A stretch of DNA of 64,000 bases from Rhodococcoides fascians NBRC 12155 = LMG 3623 (GCF_001894785.1 NZ_BCWW01000001.1:992001-1056000); one strand, 5' to 3'; positions 27,291 to 36,054 are shown, counted from the first letter of the stretch. Numbers and translations: made by a program. Notes: a model not told the origin generated them from the sequence alone.

Positions 27291-28265
27291 ATGTCCGGAT
27301 CATCTCGTAGGCTCGCGGTAGTAGCGTCGGCATTCGCTGTCCTGGCACTCACTGCGACAGCATGCAGCGAGCCCACTGCCGAATCTCGGGTCGTCACCGA
27401 GGACGGCGGATCGTTCGATCTTTCACCCGAGCAGGCCGACCGCGTTCGCGCCGAGAAGGTCGACGACATCGCAGCCGAAGTGCCGCAAGCGATTCGTGAT
27501 CGCGGCACGCTGATCGTCACCGGGGCGGGCGGTACCGCGCCACCGCTGCGTTTCTACGCGACCGACGACACCACCATCGTGGGGTCCGAGGTGGACTTCT
27601 CGTACCTGATCGCCGACATTCTCGGTCTCGACGTCGATCTTCAGGTCGCAGATTGGTCGCAGAACTTCGTGAAGATCGACTCCGGCGAGAACGACGTGTT
27701 CATCTCCAATGTCACCGTCACCGAGGAGCGCAAGGACAAGTACGACTTCGCGACCTATCGACTGGACAACCTCGCTTTCGAGGCGCAGAAGGACACCGAT
27801 TGGACAGTCGAGAAGCGTCAGGACATCGCAGGCAAGAAGATCGGTGTCGGCTCCGGTACCAACCAAGAGCAGTTGCTGGTCGACTGGAACGAGCAGAACG
27901 TAGCCGAGGGTCTGGCTCCAGCCGAGATCGCTTATTACCAGAACACCTCCGATTACTACCTGGCGCTCGGGTCAGGCCGTATCGACGGGTACCTGGGACC
28001 CAATCCGTCCGCGGTTTATCACGCGGCAACCGGTGGTGAAACCAAGATCATCGGCACGTTCTCGGGTGCCGGAGATGCGCTGCAGGGTGAAATAGCAGTA
28101 CTGACCAAGAAGGACAATGGGCTCATCGACGCCGTGCAGGACGCAGTGAACCACGCCATCGAGGACGGCAGCTATCAGAAGGTGATCGATCGTTGGGGCC
28201 TGCAGTCCGAGGCAGTGACCGAGTCCGTCATCAACCCGCCCGGGCTACCCCGCAAGGAAGGTTAG
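27291..28265 (+). CDS. Amino-acid ABC transporter substrate-binding lipoprotein
   Basis: A 324-residue family 3 solute-binding protein. The N-terminus is a lipoprotein signal with lipobox LTATAC. The mature domain begins DRGTLIVTGAGGTAPPLRFY, with GSEVDFSYLIADILG and later SGTNQEQLLVDWNEQNVAEG as hinge and ligand-binding segments. The ATG at 27291 follows GGGGAAAG; the upstream ATG at 27258 is rejected. With the permease and ATPase it completes an importer. Ligand inferred to be a cysteine-related compound from the riboswitch and from likeness in gene order to Bacillus yxeMNO. Confidence 0.9.
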   Translation: MSGSSRRLAVVASAFAVLALTATACSEPTAESRVVTEDGGSFDLSPEQADRVRAEKVDDIAAEVPQAIRDRGTLIVTGAGGTAPPLRFYATDDTTIVGSEVDFSYLIADILGLDVDLQVADWSQNFVKIDSGENDVFISNVTVTEERKDKYDFATYRLDNLAFEAQKDTDWTVEKRQDIAGKKIGVGSGTNQEQLLVDWNEQNVAEGLAPAEIAYYQNTSDYYLALGSGRIDGYLGPNPSAVYHAATGGETKIIGTFSGAGDALQGEIAVLTKKDNGLIDAVQDAVNHAIEDGSYQKVIDRWGLQSEAVTESVINPPGLPRKEG

Positions 28266-28333
28266 ACAACTGAGCAGAGTTGACGTCGGCCGGGAAGCTG
28301 ATCTGGTCGACAGTTAATCGAGACAGGAAGCAC

Positions 28334-28858
28334 ATGAGCGCGACGTTCGATGTCAACATTCGCACTGGTGACACGGGTCCAGGACGCGTGGACTTCGTCG
28401 AGGTCGATCAGCACGATCGGCTGGCGATGCCCCTGCTGCAAGAACTGGCGATCGAATATTCGTCCCGATACGGCCGGAGCCCCGGTGTCCAATACGAGGA
28501 ACTGAAGTCCTATCCCGCCCGGGAGTTCGCACCGCCGGGTGGTGTGTTGGTAATTGCCTTGGCCGATGGCGTTCCTGTTGCCGGAGGTGCGTACCGGAAA
28601 TACGACTCGGAAACCGCAGAGCTGAAACGTATTTGGACATCGAAAGAGCACCGCGGCAGGGGATTCGGCAGACTCGTCGTGGCCGAGCTGGAACGCAGCG
28701 CACGTGATCGCGGATATCGCAGGGTCTACCTGACGACTGGCTGGAATCAGCCCGAGGCCGTTGCGCTGTACCTGGCAGCTGGATACACCCCGCTCTACGA
28801 CCGAAGTCTGCCGTCCAGAACAGTCGGATCGCACCCCTTCGAGAAGAGTCTCGAATGA
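28334..28858 (+). CDS. GNAT family N-acetyltransferase in a sulfur amino-acid operon
   Basis: A 174-residue acetyl-CoA-dependent acetyltransferase. The acetyl-CoA loop is SKEHRGRGFGRLVVAELERS, followed by YRRVYLTTGWNQPEAVALYL and AAGYTPLYD. The ATG at 28334 follows AGGAAG. It is the last gene of the S-box operon. In Bacillus, GNATs next to such importers (SnaA, YxeL) acetylate S-substituted cysteines before a flavin monooxygenase cleaves them, which fits the monooxygenases nearby. A second member of the same subfamily lies at 51716. The substrate is inference. Confidence 0.82.
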   Translation: MSATFDVNIRTGDTGPGRVDFVEVDQHDRLAMPLLQELAIEYSSRYGRSPGVQYEELKSYPAREFAPPGGVLVIALADGVPVAGGAYRKYDSETAELKRIWTSKEHRGRGFGRLVVAELERSARDRGYRRVYLTTGWNQPEAVALYLAAGYTPLYDRSLPSRTVGSHPFEKSLE

Positions 28859-28926
28859 GCCCGGTTCAGTGATGCCCGACTACGGCCCGGGTGGGGTGCG
28901 GTATCGCCGAGCAATGTTTGTCAGCC

Positions 28927-29259
28927 CTACGTGTCGGCGTGGTGTTCCAGAGCTGCACCGACCCAGAACTGCAGTGCCTGTTCGCTTGTCAGCGCTTCTG
29001 CATCGACGGTAATCCAGCCTTCACCCATCGACCGCCCCTTGCCCATGGCGGCATGGTGGGCCCCATCGAGCTGGAGGTATTCGGGTTCGCGTACCCCGTC
29101 CACACGAACAAGCAAGGCACGGTTTTCGGTGCCGACACACACCACCATTCTGTCTCGCACCATGAACGCCAGACCGCCGAACATCTTCTGCTCACGCAGA
29201 CTCTCCTGGCCCGAGAGAGCGTCGCGGATGCGGTCCGCAAGAAGCTCGTCGTACGCTAT
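28927..29259 (-). CDS. TfoX/Sxy N-terminal domain protein, apparent AUA start
   Basis: A 110-residue protein with the TfoX N-terminal pattern: AYDELLADRIRDALSG, QKMFGGLAFMVRDRMVVCVG, LLVRVDGVREPEYLQ, then a C-terminal region ending FWVGAALEHHADT. Relatives usually begin MAYDE, and here the matching codon is ATA at 29259-29257, 11 bases after AGGAGG. No ATG, GTG or TTG lies in frame nearby; the next candidates are far upstream inside the HNH gene. Either AUA is used, or the start codon is mutated and the gene is silent. Function of single TfoX-N proteins in actinobacteria is unknown. Confidence 0.65.
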   Translation of the reverse strand: MAYDELLADRIRDALSGQESLREQKMFGGLAFMVRDRMVVCVGTENRALLVRVDGVREPEYLQLDGAHHAAMGKGRSMGEGWITVDAEALTSEQALQFWVGAALEHHADT

Positions 29260-29438
29260 GCGCTCGTACTCCTCCTGTGATGGTTGTATCGATGGAACCC
29301 CCTGGTCGTGTCGAGCGCAACTGTGGGTCGACGCAATGGGGATTCGGTATCTGCGTTGCAGTCCTGCCGGAGGCAGGGCTGTGTCGATGGCCGGGTGGTG
29401 CGACAGGCAGAGCTGTGCCGTGGTGGTGGTGTGGGTCG

Positions 29439-31283
29439 TCAGGCGGGTTGTCGTGGTTCTTCGTCGCCGGTGTCGCGGGTGTTGTCGTTGTGGTGGTCGG
29501 GTGGGTAGAGGACTTCTTCTGGGTGGTGTGCGTGGTTGATCAGCCCACGGCGTGTGGGGTCCATCCCGGTGGGTGGGTGCCACAGGGTGCGGCCCGGATA
29601 GCGGTGTCCTGCTGTGGTTTTGGTGGTGGCCCACTTTCCGGGTCCGGTGCCGACGTGTGCGTGGTGCATGTCGCAGGCGAAGGTGAGGGAGTCGATGTCG
29701 GTGGGTCCGCCCTCGACCCAGTCGTCGAGGTGGTGGGCTTGGCACCAGGTTGCGGGGCGGGTGCAGGAGGGGAAGCTGCAGCCGCGGTCGCGGGCGATGA
29801 GGACGATGCGTTGGTCGGCGGAGGCGATGCGTTTGGATCGGCCGAGGTAGAGGGCTCTGCCGTTGTCGTCGAAGATGGTGAGGTAGTGGTGGGCGTGCGA
29901 GGCCATGCGGATGGCGTCGCGGATCGAGACTCGGGATCCGGTGGCGGTCATGGCGTATCCGCAGCCGGCGTCGAGGTCTTTCAAACTCATGGTGACGATG
30001 GCGGTGACGGGTAGGCCGCGGTGGGTGCCGAGGGTGCCGGAGGCGAGGGTGTGCCGGAGCGCCATTTTCAGGGCGTCGTGGCGGCGTTCGTTCTGGGTGC
30101 GTCGATCCCGTGCGGCGGCAGCGTCGCGAGCAGCGGTGTCCGATGCGTCGGCGTCGGCTTGGCCGCCGGGTTCAGCAGCGCTGTCGGAGCCGGCACCGTC
30201 GTTGGTGTCGTTGGGTGCCGCTGCGTCCTTGGCTGCAGCTGTGCCGTTGGACCCTGTGCCGCAACCACAGTCGTCACCGTCGCACTCGCCGCAGTCGCCT
30301 TCGCAGCAGTCCTCGTCACCGCAGTCGTCGTCACTGCAGTCACTGTCCCCGTTGCGGGTCGTCCCATCCCACAGGCCTGCATCGCTCGACCCGGCATCAC
30401 CGGACGACGGCTCGGACGTCGGCTCGGGCTGCTCTGCAGTGGACTTGCTGTCAGCTTCATCGTCGTGGACGACCGACGTCGGGTCGGCAGGATTGTTGAC
30501 TCCTGGTTTCGCGGCTTTCGAGAACAGGGCTTCGAGGTAGGCCCGCAGTTCGGAGTCGACGCAGAACTTCCCTTCGGACATTCCGTCGGACCCCTGCTCA
30601 CCGAGGTAGAAGAACGCATCCCGTTTCCGTGGCCTCGGCTTCGCGTTCTTGTCTTCGTCTTCGTTCTCGTCGAAGTCGCCGTCGGGGCTGAGGATCGAGT
30701 CCAGGTGCGCCACCAACGGAGCGAAGTCGTCGGGCCGCCTCGTCGAGGCGAGACCCACCAACTGCTGCTCGGCGCGATCGCGTGTCTGCGGATCCACAGT
30801 CGCCGGCAGATGCTTGAAGAATTCGCGGATCATCTGCACGTGCTTGGCATCGAGCAACCCTGCCCGCACCGCTGCAGCGGTGTGCGGCAACAAAGGCGGT
30901 AGCGGTTCGCCGGACAGTGCGGTGCGGTCACCCAACTCCGCGGCCAGACGTACCCGCGCACCGGCCGCTCGTGGGGTGATTCGCAGCATCCATGCCACCG
31001 AGCACGGCACCGAACCCGGATACACATCGAGGCCTTGTTGTGCGATCAGCTCGTTGAGCCAGGTGTGCGAGTACGCCGTCACGGACCGCGACACAGTTTC
31101 CATGCGTTGGATCACCGCACGTCGGTCGGCGTTCGACCATGCCACCGATGCCTGCCCCGCCAACTCGGCGACCGCCGACTCCACCGCGTCGACCAACCCA
31201 GCCAAGTCGGGGTCGGACACGTCAGGGGCTGGCGGCACCGTGTCGATGCCGTCCACCCCTGATCCGCCGTCCCCCGAAAGCAT
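29439..31283 (-). CDS. DUF222/HNH endonuclease (13E12 repeat family)
   Basis: A 614-residue protein. Residues about 20-260 and 395-480 form the DUF222 region, and 500-545 the HNH nuclease (CSFPSCTRPATWCQAHHLDDW, then FACDMHH) with zinc Cys and catalytic His. The two DUF222 parts are separated by a long low-complexity acidic insert, with a Cys/Asp-rich core at residues 314-342 (eight Cys). 13E12 proteins are multicopy in Mycobacterium and Rhodococcus and often LexA-controlled; a matching SOS box lies 34 bases upstream. Probably a selfish or repair-linked nuclease; function not established. Confidence 0.88.
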   Translation of the reverse strand: MLSGDGGSGVDGIDTVPPAPDVSDPDLAGLVDAVESAVAELAGQASVAWSNADRRAVIQRMETVSRSVTAYSHTWLNELIAQQGLDVYPGSVPCSVAWMLRITPRAAGARVRLAAELGDRTALSGEPLPPLLPHTAAAVRAGLLDAKHVQMIREFFKHLPATVDPQTRDRAEQQLVGLASTRRPDDFAPLVAHLDSILSPDGDFDENEDEDKNAKPRPRKRDAFFYLGEQGSDGMSEGKFCVDSELRAYLEALFSKAAKPGVNNPADPTSVVHDDEADSKSTAEQPEPTSEPSSGDAGSSDAGLWDGTTRNGDSDCSDDDCGDEDCCEGDCGECDGDDCGCGTGSNGTAAAKDAAAPNDTNDGAGSDSAAEPGGQADADASDTAARDAAAARDRRTQNERRHDALKMALRHTLASGTLGTHRGLPVTAIVTMSLKDLDAGCGYAMTATGSRVSIRDAIRMASHAHHYLTIFDDNGRALYLGRSKRIASADQRIVLIARDRGCSFPSCTRPATWCQAHHLDDWVEGGPTDIDSLTFACDMHHAHVGTGPGKWATTKTTAGHRYPGRTLWHPPTGMDPTRRGLINHAHHPEEVLYPPDHHNDNTRDTGDEEPRQPA

Positions 31284-31316
31284 GAACAGAATCTACCGCG
31301 ACCCACCGACAAGTAT

Positions 31317-31332
31317 TCGAACGTACGTTCCC
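31317..31332 (-). promoter_or_regulatory. LexA (SOS) box of the DUF222/HNH gene
   Basis: TCGAAC-GTAC-GTTCCC matches the actinobacterial SOS box TCGAAC-N4-GTTCGA at ten of twelve fixed positions. It lies 34 bases upstream of the HNH start codon, in promoter position. 13E12-family genes in M. tuberculosis are among known LexA targets. Confidence 0.7.
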
Positions 31333-31572
31333 GCATCATTTGGCTGTCGCTGCGGCCCAGCTGGAGTCGGAGCACGGCACTATGCGGCCAATTACATATG
31401 GACCAAAAGTGTGACGTTGTCGGTTTTGTACAACCACGAGTCGCGAAGATGCTGGTGGCGGCGTTCAATATCCCCCAAGGCGGACGTAACGACCACAGCA
31501 GCGTTGCTTGCATCGGTGACGAAAGCCACTGCTCGACGGTATCTCCGAATGCGACTGTCGAGCCGGTGACCA

Positions 31573-32160
31573 ATGTTGTGTGTTGACCCAGTGGGGATGA
31601 TCGACATGAACGACTCGTGTGGCTCCGCGCTTTCGTGCAGTTCGCCCAAGGACATGATCACCCGTCTCCAGTTCGGCACCGCCGACCTGTGGCCAGAGGA
31701 CGCGGCGCTTCCTGCCCGCTGGCGCTACATGGCCGATCTGGTCGACTCCGATCGCGGCATTCTCGCTGAGCTCCACGGTTCGGTGTCGGCGCCGGTGGCG
31801 GATGCTCTCGCTGCGGCTGCGGAACTGTGCAGACAATCGGCCGATGAGCCTGTGACCGCCGGAGACTGGGCGCTACTCGGACGAGCACTGGCGTGGCTCG
31901 GCCCCGGCGGTTCCGATATCGATCGCGCGTTGCTTGCTGTGGGAGAAGAATTGACACTGATCGGTCTCGACGGTGCGGAACAGGACTTCTCGGTCGCGAC
32001 TTGGCTCTGCATGGACGTCCTCGTCCGATTCGCTCATGCCGGCGAAGCGATCGACTACTGGGTGCACCGCGTGAATGCGCCAGAGTTGAACAAATTTGCG
32101 TCGCATGATGATTCGAGATCTTGCGCGAGTGGGAGCGCTGGACTGGCGCTGGCCGTCTGA
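31573..32160 (+). CDS. Hypothetical protein
   Basis: A reading frame of up to 195 residues with start uncertain between ATG 31573 and ATG 31606 (the latter after GGGG). Codon use looks coding from about residue 30: RWRYMADLVDSDRGILAELH, then an Ala/Leu-rich helical region and FSVATWLCMDVLVRFAHAGE. No family, signal peptide or membrane segment recognised. It sits between the HNH nuclease and the second S-box operon and has no obvious partner. The 290 bases before it hold only the SOS box and no other gene I can support. Confidence 0.5.
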   Translation: MLCVDPVGMIDMNDSCGSALSCSSPKDMITRLQFGTADLWPEDAALPARWRYMADLVDSDRGILAELHGSVSAPVADALAAAAELCRQSADEPVTAGDWALLGRALAWLGPGGSDIDRALLAVGEELTLIGLDGAEQDFSVATWLCMDVLVRFAHAGEAIDYWVHRVNAPELNKFASHDDSRSCASGSAGLALAV

Positions 32161-32216
32161 ACGGTAGGCGTCGGTCCGACCGCGCTTCTCGCGTCTGTTT
32201 TCGGCGGGTTTTCCTA

Positions 32217-32235
32217 CCCCGGTTGGCAACCGGGG
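32217..32235. terminator. Perfect hairpin between hypothetical gene and second S-box
   Basis: CCCCGGTT-GGC-AACCGGGG forms a perfect 8-bp GC-rich stem 57 bases after the hypothetical gene stop. It has no T-run, so it is a weak terminator candidate, and it overlaps the possible -35 element (TTGGCA, 32223-32228) of the riboswitch promoter. Confidence 0.4.
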
Positions 32236-32252
32236 CGATGCTCTCGTAGTAT
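32223..32252 (+). promoter_or_regulatory. Possible promoter of the second S-box operon
   Basis: TTGGCA (32223-32228) and TAGTAT (32247-32252) are 18 bases apart, with transcription expected near 32259, just before the riboswitch P1 stem at 32267. The -35 element lies in the hairpin, which makes this less certain than the promoter at 25254. Confidence 0.4.
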
Positions 32253-32266
32253 CGGAAACTGTAGGA

Positions 32267-32354
32267 CCATCCAGAGCGACCGAGAGACCTGGCTCTATGA
32301 CGTCGCAGCAACCCCCCGCTCGTCGGGTGAGGGTGCTACCGCCGGGACCGATGG
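32267..32354 (+). promoter_or_regulatory. SAM riboswitch (S-box/SAM-I class), second copy
   Basis: P1 is CCATC (32267-32271) with GATGG (32350-32354). The core CAGAGCGACCGAGAGACCTG, GCTCTATGACGTCGCAGCAA, CCC and GGTGCTACCGCCGGG is almost base for base the same as in the copy at 25291; differences cluster in one stem (CCCGCTCGTCGGGTGAGG against CCCGCCTTACGGCGTGTGG), where pairing is kept. That covariation supports a working RNA. It controls the peptide-type importer and monooxygenase operon. Confidence 0.9.
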
Positions 32355-32364
32355 AGGATTGCAC

Positions 32365-32457
32365 GTGAACACCCGAGTTGCCGCAGGCTTCGTCAACGGT
32401 TGCCGCCGTCTCCATGTCGATCTGTGCCGCCTCAACGGTTCGACCTGTCGCAGCTGA
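32365..32457 (+). CDS. Cysteine-containing leader peptide of the second S-box operon
   Basis: GTG ORF of 30 residues with three Cys spaced at residues 13, 21 and 28 (NGCRRLHVDLCRLNGSTCRS at the C-terminus). GGAGGA at 32353-32358 is its ribosome-binding site and overlaps the end of riboswitch P1. The core CRRLHVDLCR parallels RRFTVDFCR in the leader at 18996, and similar R-x-H-V-D-L motifs occur in leader peptides before sulfur genes in other actinobacteria. Probable Cys-tRNA-responsive attenuator acting after the SAM switch. Confidence 0.78.
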   Translation: MNTRVAAGFVNGCRRLHVDLCRLNGSTCRS

Positions 32458-32577
32458 CATTTCGTCACAACTCGTACTTCACACCTCACCTCATCATCTG
32501 CGCGCACTCCTTCCTGGGCACACCCAGCTCGGATGCGGGATCGTGCGCGCGATCGACCAGATATCGGAGACACCTAC

Positions 32578-34188
32578 GTGTCCACTCGTCCTGCATTCCT
32601 GGTGGCCGGCCTGATCGCCACTACGGCCACAGTCCTCGCCGGATGCGCCGGTGGTGCCGCCACCACGGCCGCCGACGCCGGTCCGGCCCAGCCCGGCGGA
32701 ACTCTGCGTTACGGCTTGTCCGGGGCCCCGACCTGCTCGGATCCTGCCCAGTCCGGCACCAACCAGACCATCTACGTCACCCGTCAGGTCGTCGATTCAC
32801 TCACCGATCAGAACCCCGAAACCGGTGAGATCGAACCGTGGCTGGCCGAGCGGTGGGACGTGGGTCCCGATGCGAAATCCTTCACATTCACGCTGAAGGA
32901 CGGCGTCACCTTCAGTGACGGCACGGTGCTCGACGCGGCGGCGGTGAAGGCGAATTTCGACGCGATCATCGGCCTCGGCGCAGCGAAGGCACCGTTGGCG
33001 GCGAGCTATCTGACCGGTTATCAGAGCGCCACGGTGGTCGACCCCTCGACGGTGCGCATCGACTTCGCAGCACCGAATGCGCAGTTCCTGCAGGCGAGTT
33101 CGACACCTCAGCTCGGAATTCAATCCATCGCGACCTCGGCGCAGTCGGCCGAGTCGCGGTGCTTGGGTACCAATATCGGATCGGGACCGTTCACCTACGC
33201 GGATTACCAGCAGGACCGTTCAGTGACTCTGGCCAAGCGAAGCGGATACAACTGGGGTTCAGCGGTATTCGGTCATACCGGCGAGGCCTATCTCGATCGC
33301 ATCGATTTCACCATCGTGCCCGAGTCGGGCGTTCGTACAGGAAGCTTGTCCTCCGATCAGCTCGACGCCGTCAGCGACGCGTTGCCGCAGGACGCTCCGC
33401 AGATCGAAGCGACCGGCGGCCGAATTCTGACCACCTCGAACCCGGGAGTCCCGTTCGGCATTCAGCCCAACGTCACTCGCGGTGCGCTACAAGACCCCGC
33501 CGTCCGGAAGGCCCTGGTACCGGCGATTAACCGTCAGGAACTCGTCGATACCGTCCTCGGACCCGACTTCCGCACGGCGACAAGCACGTTGGCCAGCGCC
33601 ACCCCAGGATACGTCGAACTCGCCGATGTCACCTACGATCCCGAGAAGTCGAAATCGCTGCTCGACGACGCCGGCTGGGTTCCCGGTGCCGACGGGATCC
33701 GTGAAAAGGACGGGCAGAGGCTGAGTTTCGAGGTCATGTACTCCGCAGTGTTCGCTGGCAACCAGGCGATCCTGGAGTTGACGCAGCAGCAGCTACGTGC
33801 GGTGGGCGTCGACCTGCAGCTCGAGTTGGTCTCGACGTCCGAGGCGACAGCACGTCAGGGCACCAAGGACTACGACTCCACGTACTACAACAGCACCCGC
33901 GCCGACGGCGACATTCTGCGCACCACGTTCGCCGTCGACGGACGTAACCTGAACGCGCGCAACCTGATTCCCGATCTGGATGCATCGCTGACCGATCAGC
34001 TCTCGACCACCGATGCAACGGCGCGCAACGACATCCTCGCCACCGCGCAGCAGCAGGTGCTCGACAACGGACTGTGGATCCCCACCATCGAGCTGTCGCA
34101 GGCCGTCGGCGCGGCGTCGAAAGTGCAGGACCTGAAGTTCGAGGCCTCCGCTCGACTGCAGTTCTTCGATACCTGGCTGAGCGCATGA
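32578..34188 (+). CDS. Peptide/nickel-type ABC transporter substrate-binding lipoprotein
   Basis: A 536-residue family 5 solute-binding protein. Lipobox VLAGCAGG follows a short signal. The mature start GGTLRYGLSGAPTCSDPAQS, NPETGEIEPWLAERWDVGPD and FTLKDGVTFSDGTVLDAAAV are the classic family 5 motifs. GTG start at 32578 after CGGAGA; the upstream ATG at 32533 is rejected because it would put charged residues before the signal. Members bind peptides, glutathione, opines or metal chelates; the S-box and Cys leader point to a sulfur compound. ATGA overlap with the first permease. Confidence 0.92.
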   Translation: MSTRPAFLVAGLIATTATVLAGCAGGAATTAADAGPAQPGGTLRYGLSGAPTCSDPAQSGTNQTIYVTRQVVDSLTDQNPETGEIEPWLAERWDVGPDAKSFTFTLKDGVTFSDGTVLDAAAVKANFDAIIGLGAAKAPLAASYLTGYQSATVVDPSTVRIDFAAPNAQFLQASSTPQLGIQSIATSAQSAESRCLGTNIGSGPFTYADYQQDRSVTLAKRSGYNWGSAVFGHTGEAYLDRIDFTIVPESGVRTGSLSSDQLDAVSDALPQDAPQIEATGGRILTTSNPGVPFGIQPNVTRGALQDPAVRKALVPAINRQELVDTVLGPDFRTATSTLASATPGYVELADVTYDPEKSKSLLDDAGWVPGADGIREKDGQRLSFEVMYSAVFAGNQAILELTQQQLRAVGVDLQLELVSTSEATARQGTKDYDSTYYNSTRADGDILRTTFAVDGRNLNARNLIPDLDASLTDQLSTTDATARNDILATAQQQVLDNGLWIPTIELSQAVGAASKVQDLKFEASARLQFFDTWLSA

Positions 34189-35165
34189 TCCGGTACCTCG
34201 GGCAGCGCGTACTGCAGGCAGTGGCAGTGCTGTGGGCCGCGTTCACCATCTCGTTCGGCGTGCTGTTCCTGCTGCCCTCGGACCCGGTCAGTCTCGCTGT
34301 CGACTCTGCCGGTTCGGGCACACCGGTCGACGCGGCGGCCGTCGCAGAATTGCAGGCCCGCTACGGTTTGGACCAGCCGGTGTGGGTGCAGTACTGGCAT
34401 TCGCTGTCTGGGGCTGTGCAGGGCGATTTCGGATTGTCCATCGCCACCGGACAGCCGGTGACGACGGCGATCCTCGATGCCGTGCCGAGCACGCTCGGCC
34501 TCGCAGGCACCGCACTGGTATTGGCAGTCGTGTTCGGGTCGGCACTGGCGTACGCCGCGACGTACACCCGAACGCCGTGGCTCAAGAATCTGTTGTTCGC
34601 ACTCCCGCCGCTCGGGGTGGCTGTACCGACCTTCTGGGTGGGACTGCTGTTGTTGCAACTGTTCTCGTTCCAGTTGAGGTGGTTCCCGGCCTTCGGTGAC
34701 GCCGGAGCGGCTGCACTGGTGTTGCCTGCGGTCACGTTGGCATTGCCGACCGGTGCGGTCATCGCTCAGGTGTTGGCCACCAGCATGTCGACTACCTGGA
34801 AGCAGCCGTTCGTCGATGTCGCTCGCGCCAAGGGCGTTTCGCGGCTACGGGTGCAGACGCGGCATATAGCGCGGCTGTCGTCCATCCCGGCTTTCACGAT
34901 CGCGGGTGTGTTGGTGGGGACGCTGCTCGCCGGATCGGTCGTCGTCGAGACGGTGTTTTCGAGGGCTGGAGTGGGACGGCTGACCCAGACCTCGGTATTG
35001 GCCCAGGACATTCCGGTGGTACAGGGCATCGTGGTGCTGACCTCGCTGGTGTTCGTTGTGGTGAACCTGGCCGTGGACCTGCTGTATCCGCTGATAGACC
35101 CGCGCATCGTGCGCGAGTACAAGCCTGCGCGCGCAGTCGCGGAACCGGAGAAAGCTCATGTCTGA
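34185..35165 (+). CDS. Peptide-type ABC transporter permease (DppB-like)
   Basis: A 326-residue membrane subunit with six helices. It starts MIRYLGQRVLQAVAVLWAAF, the usual DppB opening, with the periplasmic region LQARYGLDQPVWVQYWHSLSG and the cytoplasmic EAA-type loop DVARAKGVSRLRVQTRHIAR. It overlaps both neighbours (4 and 8 bases), so the importer subunits are made together. Confidence 0.92.
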   Translation: MIRYLGQRVLQAVAVLWAAFTISFGVLFLLPSDPVSLAVDSAGSGTPVDAAAVAELQARYGLDQPVWVQYWHSLSGAVQGDFGLSIATGQPVTTAILDAVPSTLGLAGTALVLAVVFGSALAYAATYTRTPWLKNLLFALPPLGVAVPTFWVGLLLLQLFSFQLRWFPAFGDAGAAALVLPAVTLALPTGAVIAQVLATSMSTTWKQPFVDVARAKGVSRLRVQTRHIARLSSIPAFTIAGVLVGTLLAGSVVVETVFSRAGVGRLTQTSVLAQDIPVVQGIVVLTSLVFVVVNLAVDLLYPLIDPRIVREYKPARAVAEPEKAHV

Positions 35166-36054
35166 CATTCTGATTCGTGACCGCGAGGTTCGGGCAGAGG
35201 CGTTGCTCGAGGCAGAGCCGGTGCCGTCGACAGCTCGGCGTCGCCGGGTTCTGACGGACGCCCTGAAGCACGTGTGGCTTGCCTTGTCCGCGCTCGTGCT
35301 GCTGCTCGCGCTGGGATTCGCACTCTTCCCCTCCGTGTTCGCGAGCGGAGACCCGTTGGTGGGCATGCCCGCCGACAAGCTCCAGGCCCCCAGTACGGCA
35401 CATTGGTTCGGCACCGACAACATCGGCCGTGACGTCTTCACCCGCGTGGTGCACGGCTCCGGTCTGTCGTTGACCGCGACACTGCTCGCCGTCGGGATCG
35501 CACTGGTCGTCGGATCGCTCGTCGGCCTGATCTCCGGGGCAGTCGGGGGCCTCGTCGACGCCGTGCTGATGCGCATCGTCGATGTGCTGCTCTCGATTCC
35601 GACGCTGTTGCTGTCGCTGGCACTGGTCACAGCGCTCGGCTTCGGAACCGTCAACGTCGCCATCGCCGTGGGGGTCACCCTCATCGCCAACTTCGCCCGG
35701 GTCATGCGGTCGGAGGTGTTGCGTGTGCGTCGATCGCTGTATGTCGAGGCGGCGTACGCCTCGGGTGTGCGATGGTTCGACGTCTTTCGCCGACACATCC
35801 TCCGCAACTCGTACGGTCCCGTGATTGCCCTCGCAGCAGTCGAATTCGGTATGGCGGTCCTGGCGGTCTCGGCGTTGAGCTTCCTGGGATTCGGCGCTGT
35901 TCCGCCTACACCGGAGTGGGGATCGCTGATCTCCGAGGGTCGGAACTTCCTCGCCACCGCGTGGTGGATGGCCACCTTACCGGGCCTGGTGATCGTGGCA
36001 GTCGTGCTGTCCGCGCACCGTCTCGGGCACGCACTCGAGAGGCGATCCGAATGA
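35158..36054 (+). CDS. Peptide-type ABC transporter permease (DppC-like)
   Basis: A 298-residue second permease. The typical DppC signature [20 protein letters not shown] follows the first helix. The EAA loop [20 protein letters not shown] and the region [20 protein letters not shown] are conserved. The 40-residue N-terminal tail is cytoplasmic and charged. Forms the membrane channel with the DppB-like subunit. Confidence 0.92.
   Translation: MSDILIRDREVRAEALLEAEPVPSTARRRRVLTDALKHVWLALSALVLLLALGFALFPSVFASGDPLVGMPADKLQAPSTAHWFGTDNIGRDVFTRVVHGSGLSLTATLLAVGIALVVGSLVGLISGAVGGLVDAVLMRIVDVLLSIPTLLLSLALVTALGFGTVNVAIAVGVTLIANFARVMRSEVLRVRRSLYVEAAYASGVRWFDVFRRHILRNSYGPVIALAAVEFGMAVLAVSALSFLGFGAVPPTPEWGSLISEGRNFLATAWWMATLPGLVIVAVVLSAHRLGHALERRSE

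Noticed and set aside
29277-30902. Long plus-strand ORFs opposite the DUF222/HNH gene
   Set aside because: They are shadows of the high-GC nuclease gene on the other strand; their sequences are low-complexity and show no family motifs.
31392-31679. 95-residue minus-strand ORF between the HNH gene and the hypothetical gene
   Set aside because: It overlaps the hypothetical gene and has no ribosome-binding site, family or codon signal strong enough to call.
32217-32235. Hairpin considered as part of the S-box expression platform
   Set aside because: It lies upstream of the aptamer and probably upstream of the transcript start, so it cannot be the riboswitch output.
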